Part shown: one piece after another, positions 41,725 to 50,768 of the stretch
How the letters are laid out: each line of letters opens with the position of its first letter
How positions within the stretch are numbered: position 1 is the stretch's first letter
Assembly (NCBI RefSeq): GCF_036194065.1
Contig: NZ_CP108095.1
Coordinates: 6,882,001 to 6,946,000 of the forward strand
Length of the DNA: 64,000 nt
Origin: Streptomyces sp. NBC_00239
Lineage (GTDB): Bacteria; Actinomycetota; Actinomycetes; Streptomycetales; Streptomycetaceae
Reading direction: 5' to 3'
Program-made: the position numbers and the translations under genes
Notes under the pieces: model-generated
What the model was told of the DNA's origin: nothing
What the model saw: only the letters and a program-made list of their open reading frames with translations
Databases searched by the model: none

Positions 41725-43460
41725 CGCGGGCCCTTCCGGATGCGGTGCGACTCAGGCAGGTGCGGTCGGTGGCGCGCCGGCACAAGCCCGGCCTGCTCCA
41801 GGTGCTTGCGGGCGCCGGCGATGGCCTCGGGGGTAGTGGCGTACTCGCGGTCTTCCTGCTGGAGCAAGGCCAGGGCGCCCACCGATTCCAGGGCCTGGCG
41901 CTGACCGGGGCGGATGCCGGAGGTCATCACGGCGATCCCCCGCCGGTTCAGCTTCTCCACCGCGTCCTTCAACACCAGCGCGCCAGTGGCGTCCAGGGTC
42001 GTGACGCGGGACATGCGCAGGATCACCACCCTCACGTCAGCGACCTCGGACAGCTCCAGGAGGAAGCGGTGCGCGCCGGCGAAGAACAGAGGCCCGTCGA
42101 TGCGGTAGGCCACGATGTGCTCGGCCAGGAGAGCGTGCTCCTCGGCGCTGTGCTCACCGGGCATGTCAGGGCGGAAATCGACCTGGTCCATCCGCGCCTG
42201 GCCCGCCACAGCCCGAAGGGCCAGGGCCCCGGCGACGACGAGACCGATGATCACCGCGTAGACGAGGTCGAGGACGAGCGTGGCCACCGCGGTCAAGACC
42301 AGGACCACCGCATCCGAGCGCGTGGCCCTCACCATCGCCCTCAGAGCGCCGACCTCGATCATGCGGATCGCGGTAGCCAGCAACACACCCGCCAGCGCCG
42401 CAAGCGGAATCTTCGACACCAGCGGAGCCGCGGCGAACACGATCACCGCCAGCACCGCCGCATGCGACAAGGACGCCAGCCGCGAGGAGGCTCCGCTGCG
42501 CACGTTGACCGCCGTCCGGGCTATCGCCGCAGTCGCGGGCACACCGCCGAACAGCGGGGCCGCCAGATTCGCAAGCCCCTGCCCGAACAATTCCCTGTCC
42601 GGGTCGTGCTTCTGCCCCACCGTCATCCCGTCAGCCACCGTGGCCGACAGCAGCGACTCCAGCGCCGCCAGCGCGGCCACCGCCACCGCAGGCGCGAGCA
42701 GCGAGCCGAGCGCGGAGACGTCGAGGAAGGACAGCGACGGAGCGGGAAGTCCGGACGGCAGATCACCGATCGGCGCCGCACCCCGCAGCCCGAACACCTG
42801 AACCAAGGCGGTGGCGGCGATGACCGCGACGATCGAGAAAGGGATCGCCGGACGCCACCGCGCCCCGGCCAGCATCACCACGGCCACACCCAGCGAGAGC
42901 CCGATCGCCGTCCAGTTCGGAAACGCCACGAACTCGACCACGGCCCGCCAGGCCACCAGCAGGACCTTCTCGCCCTCGGGCTTGGCCACCCCGAGCGCGT
43001 TGGGGATCTGCTGGAGACCGATCACGCACGCGATACCGAGGGTGAAACCCTCCACCACCGGCGCCGGCACGTACTGCATATACCTGCCGGCCCGCAGCAG
43101 CGCCAGACCGATCAGCATGACACCGGCCATCAGCCCGACCGTCAGCACACCGCCGGGCCCGTACTGTGCCACGATCGGCACCAGCACGACGGTCATCGCC
43201 CCGGTCGGTCCGGACACCTGCAGGTTGGAGCCGCCGAATATCGCCGCCAAAGCGCCCGCGACCACTGCGGTGGCAAGTCCCGCCTCCGCGCCCAGACCCG
43301 AGGAAACGCCGAAGCCCAGGGCCAGAGGCAGGGCCACGATCGCCACCGTCAGCCCCGCCAGCAGATTCCGCCGGGGGTCGCGGGTCATCCCAGCTAGATC
43401 TGCGCGCGTGGGCAGCACCGCCCGCAGTCGGCTCGCCGACTCCACGAGGAACGTGTTCAC
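41721..43460 (-). CDS. SulP-family anion transporter with C-terminal STAS domain
   Basis: 579 residues from GTG 43460 (GTGA overlap with arsR). The membrane part has the SulP signature (NLLAGLTVAIVALPLALGFG, FGGSNLQVSGPTGAMTVVLV, FGQGLANLAAPLFGGVPATA). The last about 120 residues are a STAS domain (RIDGPLFFAGAHRFLLELSE, VILRMSRVTTLDATGALVLK). SulP proteins carry sulfate, bicarbonate, chloride or dicarboxylates. The nearby carbonic anhydrase makes bicarbonate the best guess, but sulfate cannot be excluded. Confidence 0.87.
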   Translation of the reverse strand: MNTFLVESASRLRAVLPTRADLAGMTRDPRRNLLAGLTVAIVALPLALGFGVSSGLGAEAGLATAVVAGALAAIFGGSNLQVSGPTGAMTVVLVPIVAQYGPGGVLTVGLMAGVMLIGLALLRAGRYMQYVPAPVVEGFTLGIACVIGLQQIPNALGVAKPEGEKVLLVAWRAVVEFVAFPNWTAIGLSLGVAVVMLAGARWRPAIPFSIVAVIAATALVQVFGLRGAAPIGDLPSGLPAPSLSFLDVSALGSLLAPAVAVAALAALESLLSATVADGMTVGQKHDPDRELFGQGLANLAAPLFGGVPATAAIARTAVNVRSGASSRLASLSHAAVLAVIVFAAAPLVSKIPLAALAGVLLATAIRMIEVGALRAMVRATRSDAVVLVLTAVATLVLDLVYAVIIGLVVAGALALRAVAGQARMDQVDFRPDMPGEHSAEEHALLAEHIVAYRIDGPLFFAGAHRFLLELSEVADVRVVILRMSRVTTLDATGALVLKDAVEKLNRRGIAVMTSGIRPGQRQALESVGALALLQQEDREYATTPEAIAGARKHLEQAGLVPARHRPHLPESHRIRKGPR

Positions 43461-43807
43461 GACGCACGGCCTCCCGTCTCGCGCAGCTCCGCCAGGAGCT
43501 GCGTCTGCCCGGTGAGGACCTCGGTCAGGATCCGGCGTGCCGCCAGCATCAGCTGGGCCACGTCGCCGCCGGCTACCGCGTAGACGACCGTGGAGCCGTT
43601 GCGGGAAGAGGTGACAATCCCGGACCGGCGCAGGACCGCCAGCTGCTGCGACAAGGCAGAGGGCTCCACCTCGATCGACGCCAGCAGCTCGCGCACCGGC
43701 AATGGCCCGTCCTGCAGCAACTCGAGTACGCGTATGCGCACGGGGTGCCCGAGCATGCGGAAGAACTCGGCCTTCGCCTGATACAGCGGAACCGGCACGA
43801 TCTCCAC
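43457..43807 (-). CDS. ArsR-family transcriptional repressor (paralog 4)
   Basis: 116 residues from GTG 43807. VPLYQAKAEFFRMLGHPVRI, EPSALSQQLAVLRRSGIVTS and GSTVVYAVAGGDVAQLMLAA. The most divergent of the four. It heads the operon arsR-sulP-PPOx-ATPase-STAS and has the palindrome at 43884-43903 in its promoter. Confidence 0.87.
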   Translation of the reverse strand: MEIVPVPLYQAKAEFFRMLGHPVRIRVLELLQDGPLPVRELLASIEVEPSALSQQLAVLRRSGIVTSSRNGSTVVYAVAGGDVAQLMLAARRILTEVLTGQTQLLAELRETGGRAS

Positions 43808-43883
43808 CCTTCAACGCCGCGGGCCTGCGGTCTGGTGCCGTGCCCGCGGCTACCTACGGACACAACTCCTACATCATGTATTC

Positions 43884-43903
43884 AATTGCAGATATTTGCA
43901 ATT
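43884..43903. promoter_or_regulatory. ArsR-type palindrome AATTGCAGATATTTGCAATT
   Basis: A nearly perfect 20-bp palindrome 77 bp upstream of arsR paralog 4, in a locally A/T-rich promoter region. Confidence 0.75.
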
Positions 43904-44084
43904 TATGGATGCTGCGGAAAGTTGTCGCCGCGAGGAGTACCGTCATGCCGTGAGGTCTCGCCGCCACCCCCGTCGGCGAGACCTCACCGACTTCGGCGCC
44001 GTAGGCGTGACCTGCTCCGAGCCGGGCGGTGGGAATGCTTCCGTCCGGCCAGACCCTCCCCGGCGGAACGGGGGCGGTGGGTCA

Positions 44085-44235
44085 GATTTCAGGCAATCTT
44101 CACCGGCTTTGACAGCTTGGTCTTCGATGACGAAGCCGGCTTCTCGATGACGCCGCCGGTCGCCGTCCGCCCCCGGGGCCGGCCGGGACGGTGTCATCGG
44201 GCGCCGTCCGCGACTGTTCCCGGCCTGGTCCGCCG
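44085..44235 (+). pseudogene. IS630-type transposase fragment
   Basis: FDSLVFDDEAGFSMTPPVA resembles the DE-D catalytic block of IS630 transposases (FEDEAGFSMTPP). The frame then degenerates. Only about 50 codons remain. Confidence 0.55.
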
Positions 44236-44424
44236 TAGCCTGATGGGTGGCCCTCACCAGCATCCTCTGGCTGGCGAGCACGGCTCGTGGGCACCACTCA
44301 CCGCTCGCGCCCTGCACCTCATCCGCGGCTCTCCTGGTCGCGGTCGGCGAAGCCGGTGACCGGCTGCGGCAACACTTGACGGCACGCGAGGCAGCAGGCC
44401 ACCGCGCTTGCGGCCCCGGATGTG

Positions 44425-44600
44425 TGGTGGCGGGCGTCGAATGCGGCGAGAGGGCAGCAGAGGGTGGAGCGGCCGACGCTAAGATGCCCGGCGATGGCAA
44501 TGACGGACTCCTTCGCGGCGCGGCGCCGCAGCGTGACGGCGAGCGCCGCGAGGGAGGTGGCCGGTATGCCGCGCCTGCCGTGGCCGCGGCGGTGTCCAAG
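44425..44600 (-). pseudogene. Serine-recombinase C-terminal HTH fragment
   Basis: HGRRGIPATSLAALAVTLRR, then AKESVIAIAGHLSVGRSTL, resembles the HTH tail of transposon resolvases/invertases (I-A-x-L-GVGRSTLYR). No catalytic domain remains. Confidence 0.5.
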
Positions 44601-44691
44601 CCGACATCCACCCTGCGCACGACAGCTGGATGTCCAGCAGATATATGCCGACCCGTGTACCGCGCTGTATCCCCTGGATGCGGGAGTGCCG

Positions 44692-45150
44692 TCACGCGTG
44701 GGAATTGTTGTCGAGTCTTGTGCGGCGTCCGTCGAGCCCGACGATGTTGGTGCCCTGCTGTCGGCCGATCTCCTCGCGCAGGGCACAGTTGTCGTGGTGC
44801 AAGGCGGCGATAGCGGTGGCCGCGGCCCTGAGCTGTTTCTCCAGGAGCGCGCATGTTCGGGTCTTGGCGGCCAGTTTCTTGCGCAGCTTGCTGATCTCCT
44901 CGTCTCTGCGGGCCTCTCCGGACGTGGTCTTGCCCTGCTCGGCGATGCGGGCATCCCATTCGGCGAGGATCGGCCGAGCTCGGTTCATGGTGGCCCGGCT
45001 GACCTGGGCTTCTCTCCAGAGGTTCTCCTTGGTGAGCCGTCCGTCGGTGCGCTGTGGCTTTCCGGCAAACAGCCGCTGCATGGCGGCCCTCAGGGCCTCC
45101 GCGGTGTCGGGCGAGACACCGTCGCAGGTCATACGGCTGTGAGCGGTCAT
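44692..45150 (-). CDS. Small HTH/coiled-coil protein of recombinase module 2 (TnpC-like)
   Basis: 152 residues. RAAMQRLFAGKPQRTDGRLT, then KENLWREAQVSRATMNRAR, forms an HTH-like part. EISKLRKKLAAKTRTCALLE, then KQLRAAATAIAALHHDNCAL, is a coiled coil. It is the counterpart of 13832-14383. ATG 45150 overlaps the recombinase stop as ATGA. Confidence 0.68.
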   Translation of the reverse strand: MTAHSRMTCDGVSPDTAEALRAAMQRLFAGKPQRTDGRLTKENLWREAQVSRATMNRARPILAEWDARIAEQGKTTSGEARRDEEISKLRKKLAAKTRTCALLEKQLRAAATAIAALHHDNCALREEIGRQQGTNIVGLDGRRTRLDNNSHA

Positions 45151-47255
45151 GCGGAGGTACCCCGGATCTTGTCAAGGACCGATTCGGCGCGTTCGGCTTC
45201 CCTGGCGATCAGGGCTTTGCGGCAGGCGGGCAGTCCAGGGGTCTTCAGGAGCTCGAGCTGGGTGCGGTGGTGTGCGTCGTAGAACGGGGCGTGCTCGGTG
45301 CCGATCATGCTGTTGGGGCAGCGGTCGGGCCGGCAGAGGTCTTCCAGCGGGCCGATATGCCCTTCGGGGATGATCGCGTTCTCCAGGCAGACGGCGCCGG
45401 TCGGGTTGCGTTCGTCGAACAGGCAGTTGTTGAGTGCTCCGAAGCGGATGGTGATCCGGGCTTTGCGCAGGAGGTCGTTTTCGACGCGGGCGTCTCCGTG
45501 GCGGGCCCGGGCGGTGGCTGTGATCTGCTCGAAGACGCCCTTGAGGCGTTCGGCTCCGGGGCCGAAGCCGATCTCCTGTCCTTGGGAGTGGGCCCCGTAC
45601 AGGTCCTTGAGCCGGCGGAACCGGGCGGCGTGGACCGCGTCTTGAAGGTGCTTGGCCCAAGCGGAGTCGGGAGCTGCGTAGCCGCGGGTGGCGCGGTTGG
45701 CCAGGGCGCGGGTGGCGATGTGCTTGAGCTGCATGCCCAGCGCGATCTCGGAGCCGGCGAACTGGTCGGTGAGCATCGCCATCGTCCTGCGGAACATGTG
45801 GGGCCGGGCCTTGCCGTCGGGGATCGCAGCCAGCCCGGACCAGGTGAGGCCGGCGTTGACGAACCCGATGAACGAGTCGACCATGGCGCCGCCGTCGAGT
45901 TCTTCGTTGACAGCCTTGGGTGTCAGCGGGGCGAAGACCCGCACGGGGTGGGGGGAGACGGCCTCGGCGACCGCGATGGCCTCCGCGACCGGCTCGCTGA
46001 TCCACCAGTGCTTGCGCGGTCGCCCGGGACGGCCCTTGACGAGGGTGGAGGCGACGGCGGGTGCGTTGTAGTGCTCGACGACGCTGCCCCGGACGATCTC
46101 TTGCAGTTCAGAACTTCGCATCATCGACAAGGCGGCCACCAGCACGAAGGCGGCATCGCGCAGGATCGTGGGCAGGCGGGACAGCTCGTAGAGGTCGAAA
46201 CCGGGGTGCCAGGGGCCGCGGCTGCCGTCCGGGCGGGTGACCTGCGTCAGTTCCACGGGCAGGCCGTAGGCGTACCGGCCGTCGGCCACCGCCCGCTGGA
46301 CCCTCTCTCTGCGCTGTCGGCCCGCCATGCAGTACGTCCCGAAGAACGAGCTGCTCTGCTTCTCCTTCACTCCCAGCAGCAGCGTCAGCATCACCCAGTA
46401 GACCTCCGGCTGCTGTCCTTCGGCCGTGTGCGGGTCGTGGTGGCAGGGCACCTTGTTCGCCGGGTCGGCCAGCCAGGCGTCCAGTTCCCCGTTCTTGTCG
46501 CGGACATCGGCCGAGAGCCTTGCGGCACGGCGCAGTTCCTTGAGCATGTCCAGTGCGCGGAAGATGTCCGGGGCGAAGACGTGGATGTACGTCCATGCGG
46601 CACGGACCAGCGCAAACCACATGTCGGGCGGAATCGCTTTCGTGGACAGGGTGCCATCGCGCACGTCTTTGGCCACCTGTCCCGGAGGTTTGCCCGGCCA
46701 CGGGTTGACACCCGGCCAGCCGCAGCTGAGCGCCGGGGAGAGCGTCGCCATCCGCTGGACGAAGCTCACATGCCGTGTGAGCGTTCTCGGTTTCACTTCC
46801 CTCTTCAGTGCCTTGATGCGTCGGCGCAGATCGGACTCACTCCAGCGGGAGGGGTCCTCGGGAAGGCCGTCCTCGCGGGCCCAGGTGATCACACCGCGCA
46901 GGCAGCTGATCTCCAGATTGATGCTGCCGATGTCCCACGGGGTGAAGCCGAGGTGAAGCCCCGCCGCCTGGAGTGCCTCGTGGCCGGGGTTCGCCAGAAT
47001 TATGATCATTTCGCGGGCGAGAAGATTCCAGGGCTCATCGGCCAGCACGCCGACCAGGCGCATCTTCCACCACGAGCGGTTGCGGTTGGCGGGCCGGCGC
47101 ACGACACCGTTGAAGTCCATGAACTCGCTGTCGCCGAACAGCGGCATGCGGACCTGCGATCGGCGAGCCGCAGGCATCAGAGGGTGGCTCTGGACAACGG
47201 GTTCGTCCGGGCGGAACAGGGACCGGGGGCTCTCCCCGGAACTCGGGATGATCAC
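45147..47255 (-). CDS. Tyrosine recombinase, third of module 2 (702 aa)
   Basis: Arg in ALSMMRSSELQEIVRGS, box II RPHMFRRTMAMLTDQFAG, box III EIALGMQLKHIATRALANRA with the presumed nucleophile Tyr in TRGYAAPDSAW. A cysteine-rich tail follows (NCLFDERNPTGAVC and LCRPDRCPNS), in the same place as the Cys pairs of the 728-residue paralog at 14397-16583. GTG 47255 with GTGA overlap. Confidence 0.78.
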   Translation of the reverse strand: MIIPSSGESPRSLFRPDEPVVQSHPLMPAARRSQVRMPLFGDSEFMDFNGVVRRPANRNRSWWKMRLVGVLADEPWNLLAREMIIILANPGHEALQAAGLHLGFTPWDIGSINLEISCLRGVITWAREDGLPEDPSRWSESDLRRRIKALKREVKPRTLTRHVSFVQRMATLSPALSCGWPGVNPWPGKPPGQVAKDVRDGTLSTKAIPPDMWFALVRAAWTYIHVFAPDIFRALDMLKELRRAARLSADVRDKNGELDAWLADPANKVPCHHDPHTAEGQQPEVYWVMLTLLLGVKEKQSSSFFGTYCMAGRQRRERVQRAVADGRYAYGLPVELTQVTRPDGSRGPWHPGFDLYELSRLPTILRDAAFVLVAALSMMRSSELQEIVRGSVVEHYNAPAVASTLVKGRPGRPRKHWWISEPVAEAIAVAEAVSPHPVRVFAPLTPKAVNEELDGGAMVDSFIGFVNAGLTWSGLAAIPDGKARPHMFRRTMAMLTDQFAGSEIALGMQLKHIATRALANRATRGYAAPDSAWAKHLQDAVHAARFRRLKDLYGAHSQGQEIGFGPGAERLKGVFEQITATARARHGDARVENDLLRKARITIRFGALNNCLFDERNPTGAVCLENAIIPEGHIGPLEDLCRPDRCPNSMIGTEHAPFYDAHHRTQLELLKTPGLPACRKALIAREAERAESVLDKIRGTSA

Positions 47256-49192
47256 GTGTCGAACTCCACATGTGCGGGCAGCGGGAGGTCGAGTGAGACC
47301 TCACCCGCGGTGATGTGCTTCCGGGCGAGGGCCTTCTCTTCCTCGGTGCGCTCGTCCATGGCAGCTCGGAGATTGGTGTAGGACTGGCCCCACAGCCGGG
47401 TGAACGTCTTCGGGTCAAGTCGCTGGCGCACCGTCTCCAGGTGCTCGGCGAACAGCATCAGCTGCGGCAGGTGGCTGGGCAGCAGCCACGCGTTGCGGCA
47501 CTCCAGGCAGCGCAGCGGCGCCACGGCGCACAGCTCGCCCGGCGGGCTGAAGGGTGAATCCCACGGGTTCTTGCAGTGCGAGACGCCCATGTCGAGTTCG
47601 CCCTGGACAATGCCGTCCGCCTGCTCCCTGTCCAGCCCAAGTGCCTGCAGCCGTTCGCTGTCTTCGGTGATCTCGACTGCGTCGGACGAGATCAGGGTCG
47701 GCCCCTCCACCGCCTGCTGGAACCAGTGGTCCTGGGCTGTATTGATCACCTTGCCGGACAGGATCCGCAGCGTGGTGCCCTGGGCGTAGTGTCCGGCGAA
47801 GGTCTCCTCGAGGTGGTCGTCGGCGGCGACGCTGATCCGGCCGCCGGAGACGATGGCCTTCTCGACCTTGGTGGACTTCCGCAGCCGCCCGATATGGGCC
47901 TCACCGTCTACCGTGACGCCTGCCGTGTGAAGCCAATCGGTGAAACGTTGGCCCTGCATATTGGAATTCCAGCGGCCGAAGCGCAGGTCGTAATACACAA
48001 GTGAGGGACGGACGAACAGGGTGTCGCTCACCTCCGGGCACCGCTCCCGGACCTTCTCCGTGACCGCCAGCAGCCGGCGCACGATCGCGCTCACCTCCCG
48101 GCGCGGCCCGTCAAGCAACTCGCTCGCCGACACCTCACCTTGATCGGCGTTCCGGGGCTCGGAGGCGTCCCGGAAGGCGCGATGGCGTACCCGCGAAGCG
48201 CGGTCCTTGACCAGTGTCAGGCGTACGCCCTTGGGGAGGAACTCGATGTCCTGCGCGCCGAAGCCTGTGACCTCCTCCGAGGCGTGCCCGGTGGCGTCCA
48301 CCAGCAGGACCCGGAAGGAGTGCAGATCCAGATTCGTAGGGTACAGGCGCGCGAGCAGCCGCAGAATCACATCCCGTCTGGCCCGACGCTTCGCTACCGT
48401 TCCGTCCGCTCTGAGCACCATCTCGCGCAACGCGTCGGGCCACTGCGCGGTGAGCGGGGGGAGCGCATCGCCGATCTGGCGTGGCTCGATCACTCCCCGC
48501 GACAGCCCCCACAACAGATCCGGCACATGGAGCCAGTCCCCTTCATCCGGATGCCGGCCCTGTGCCGCCAGAGACCAGCCATCGGCGAGCCGCTTCTCCA
48601 AGGCCTGCACCTCCTGCCACGCGGCCTTGACCAACGCCCGCTTGTCGGCCCGGCTGAACTCGTCCCGCTCCGAGCTATCACCCCACGGTGTCAAGCAACG
48701 GCCACGGGCGAACCTCGCGAGGGATTCGTCCAGCCCCCGCTCGGAATGGTCCTCCCGCCGCACGATCAGGACCCTCACGCACGACGCTGCCACCCCCGCC
48801 TGACGCGACCCTTCCTGGTAAGAGGCCGGCAGGGTGCGCTCCCACCGAGCCAGCAAAGGCAGCAGATCCGCCGACTCCAACGACAGGGATGCCGCCTCCT
48901 CGCACGCACCGTCCATCGCGGAGCACACCAGGTCGACCGCACGCACATAGTCGCGAGACGCTGAGGCCGACAGACCGGTGACCGCGACGTACTCGACCCA
49001 TTCATCGGCGAGCTGAGCGGCCAGCCGTGAACACCGGTAATCTGCCGGATCGACATAGTGCAGGCGCTCGCGACCCTGCTCATTGACCGCCACCACACGA
49101 ACGCCGAGGCGGCCGTCCCCGCCCGGAACCCCCAACGCCTGACGCAGAAACGCTGTCCACTCAGCCGACCTCCGCCACTTCACGCGCGCCAT
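47252..49192 (-). CDS. Tyrosine recombinase-like protein, second of module 2 (646 aa)
   Basis: ATG at 49192 gives a TGATG junction with the preceding stop (TTG 49195 is the alternative). LHSFRVLLVDATGHASEEVT, GRISVAADDHLEETFAGHYA and a C-x14-C-x6-C-x2-C-R-N-A cluster match the layout of the 598-residue protein of module 1. The usual HxxR box is hard to find, so catalytic competence is uncertain. Confidence 0.68.
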   Translation of the reverse strand: MARVKWRRSAEWTAFLRQALGVPGGDGRLGVRVVAVNEQGRERLHYVDPADYRCSRLAAQLADEWVEYVAVTGLSASASRDYVRAVDLVCSAMDGACEEAASLSLESADLLPLLARWERTLPASYQEGSRQAGVAASCVRVLIVRREDHSERGLDESLARFARGRCLTPWGDSSERDEFSRADKRALVKAAWQEVQALEKRLADGWSLAAQGRHPDEGDWLHVPDLLWGLSRGVIEPRQIGDALPPLTAQWPDALREMVLRADGTVAKRRARRDVILRLLARLYPTNLDLHSFRVLLVDATGHASEEVTGFGAQDIEFLPKGVRLTLVKDRASRVRHRAFRDASEPRNADQGEVSASELLDGPRREVSAIVRRLLAVTEKVRERCPEVSDTLFVRPSLVYYDLRFGRWNSNMQGQRFTDWLHTAGVTVDGEAHIGRLRKSTKVEKAIVSGGRISVAADDHLEETFAGHYAQGTTLRILSGKVINTAQDHWFQQAVEGPTLISSDAVEITEDSERLQALGLDREQADGIVQGELDMGVSHCKNPWDSPFSPPGELCAVAPLRCLECRNAWLLPSHLPQLMLFAEHLETVRQRLDPKTFTRLWGQSYTNLRAAMDERTEEEKALARKHITAGEVSLDLPLPAHVEFDT

Positions 49193-50670
49193 CAACCCAC
49201 CCCCAACGGCGACTTCTCCAGACGGAAGGCCCTGGCGGCGATCTGCGCGTACGTGGCCTCCTCACCCCGGTCACCGACCCACCCGGCGAACGCCGCCTCG
49301 TACTCCTGCACCAGATCGTCGGTGTACTCCAGATACGCGTACGTCGTTTCCGGACTGGAATGACCAAGCCGCCGGCTCACGATCAACAACGGGTTGTAGC
49401 GGATATGCCCACTCAAATAGGAGCGGTGACGCCGACGCCGCGCAACCATGTCAGGCTCGGCCCCGTCCATCTGCTGCTCCAGATAGGTGAGCAGCTGCAG
49501 CGCGTACGTGTGACGCAGATCGTGCCAGCGCCATCTCTTCGCGGGCAGCTGCGGCGTCGTCTCATCAGCCAGCGCCACCATCCGGCGCCACGCCGCATGC
49601 CGGTACCGCTTCCAGGAATCTGCCCCCGGCATCAGCCCGCCCCGACACAGGAACACCGCCATCGCCTCCAGCCCGAACTCGCCCTCCCGGACCGTGATCC
49701 GGCGAAGGCGCGGCGGCATCGCCTGCATCGAGAACACCTGCGCCGTACCGTCGAGCGTGCCGTGGATCCGGCCTGTCTCCTCCTCCACGCGGGAGACGAC
49801 GAACAGCTCCCGATGCTGGCGCTCCAGCCGCCTGGCCGCCGCCGCAGTGAACTCCTTCCGCTCCAGCAAGCAGTAAGTCTCGACCGCCCGCATGGCCTGC
49901 TCGGGAACGAAGACTCCACGCTCCTTCCCGTATTTCGCGCACGCCTGGACCGTGAACTCGGCCTCCTCTGCGCACTGGCCCACGCCCAGACCCAGCTCAG
50001 GCAGAAGAACCGTGGCCCACTCCTGCCACCGCATGCCGCTACACAAGGCCAGATCCGCGCCCGCTCGGTCGCGGTGCGGGGAGCTGCCCCGATAGGACCG
50101 GCTGAGCTGCGAGTCCGGGCACTGCCCGCCAAGACCGACATCTCTGAAGTAGCGGTACTGCCCCAGACTCAGATGCCGGATATCCATTCCCCGCCGCGTC
50201 CGCGGACTCAGCGCATTACGCCCTCGCGCCGCCACACGCATGGGTCGGCGCCGCAGGTACCGCTGCTCGACCGCGAAGGTGAAGAACTGGTCCAGCACCG
50301 ACGACTCCTTCGACCACGCCGAGGTGCCGACCGGCTTCTTCTGCAACTGAGTGCGTTGCTTCTTGTACGCCACGAGATCGGACTCCGTGGCCGACAGCAC
50401 GTCGCTCACACGCGTGTCCTGGTGAGCGCTGAACCGGGCCATGATCCGCCCGTAGTCCTTCAAGGTGCTTCCGGCCAGATCGGCGTACGACATGTTCCTG
50501 CCCCATGAACACAGCGGCTCCACCGGCATCATCGTCTCGGCATCCAGATAGATCGGTGTGCCGTCCGAGATCCCTCGAAGCTCCAGCAGCCGAGCCGCCT
50601 GGTCACCCGTCAAGACGGGGCTGTCCAAATACCGGCGTACCACCGCCGTGTCAACCGCGTACAGCTGCAT
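49192..50670 (-). CDS. Tyrosine recombinase, first of module 2 (492 aa)
   Basis: Arg214 (CSGMRWQEWATVLLPEL), His383 and Arg386 (WHDLRHTYALQLLTYLEQQ), His436 and Tyr446 (RRLGHSSPETTYAYLEY): a full catalytic set. It begins 118 bp inside the right end of the 22.8-kb element and reads inward. It shares an overall plan with 18373-19833, including the RYFRDVGLGG / RLWRDVGLGG motif, although overall identity looks low. Confidence 0.82.
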   Translation of the reverse strand: MQLYAVDTAVVRRYLDSPVLTGDQAARLLELRGISDGTPIYLDAETMMPVEPLCSWGRNMSYADLAGSTLKDYGRIMARFSAHQDTRVSDVLSATESDLVAYKKQRTQLQKKPVGTSAWSKESSVLDQFFTFAVEQRYLRRRPMRVAARGRNALSPRTRRGMDIRHLSLGQYRYFRDVGLGGQCPDSQLSRSYRGSSPHRDRAGADLALCSGMRWQEWATVLLPELGLGVGQCAEEAEFTVQACAKYGKERGVFVPEQAMRAVETYCLLERKEFTAAAARRLERQHRELFVVSRVEEETGRIHGTLDGTAQVFSMQAMPPRLRRITVREGEFGLEAMAVFLCRGGLMPGADSWKRYRHAAWRRMVALADETTPQLPAKRWRWHDLRHTYALQLLTYLEQQMDGAEPDMVARRRRHRSYLSGHIRYNPLLIVSRRLGHSSPETTYAYLEYTDDLVQEYEAAFAGWVGDRGEEATYAQIAARAFRLEKSPLGVG

Positions 50671-50758
50671 GCCTGTTGCCTCCCGAGACCTCTGAGAGAC
50701 GAGAGATAGCAGTCAGTAGAGGGCGACGCGGACACCCTTCACCGGTTCGAGGGACGAG

Positions 50759-50768
50759 TGATGAGACA
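50759..50768. repeat. Right subterminal repeat TGATGAGACA
   Basis: The complement TGTCTCATCA matches TGTCTCATGA at 27974-27983 in inverted orientation; the two lie 20 and 17 bp from their junctions. Candidate recombinase binding site. Confidence 0.5.

Noticed and set aside
45054..47381. 775-codon plus-strand frame
   Set aside because: It is antisense to the third recombinase of module 2 and is a GC-rich shadow without domains.
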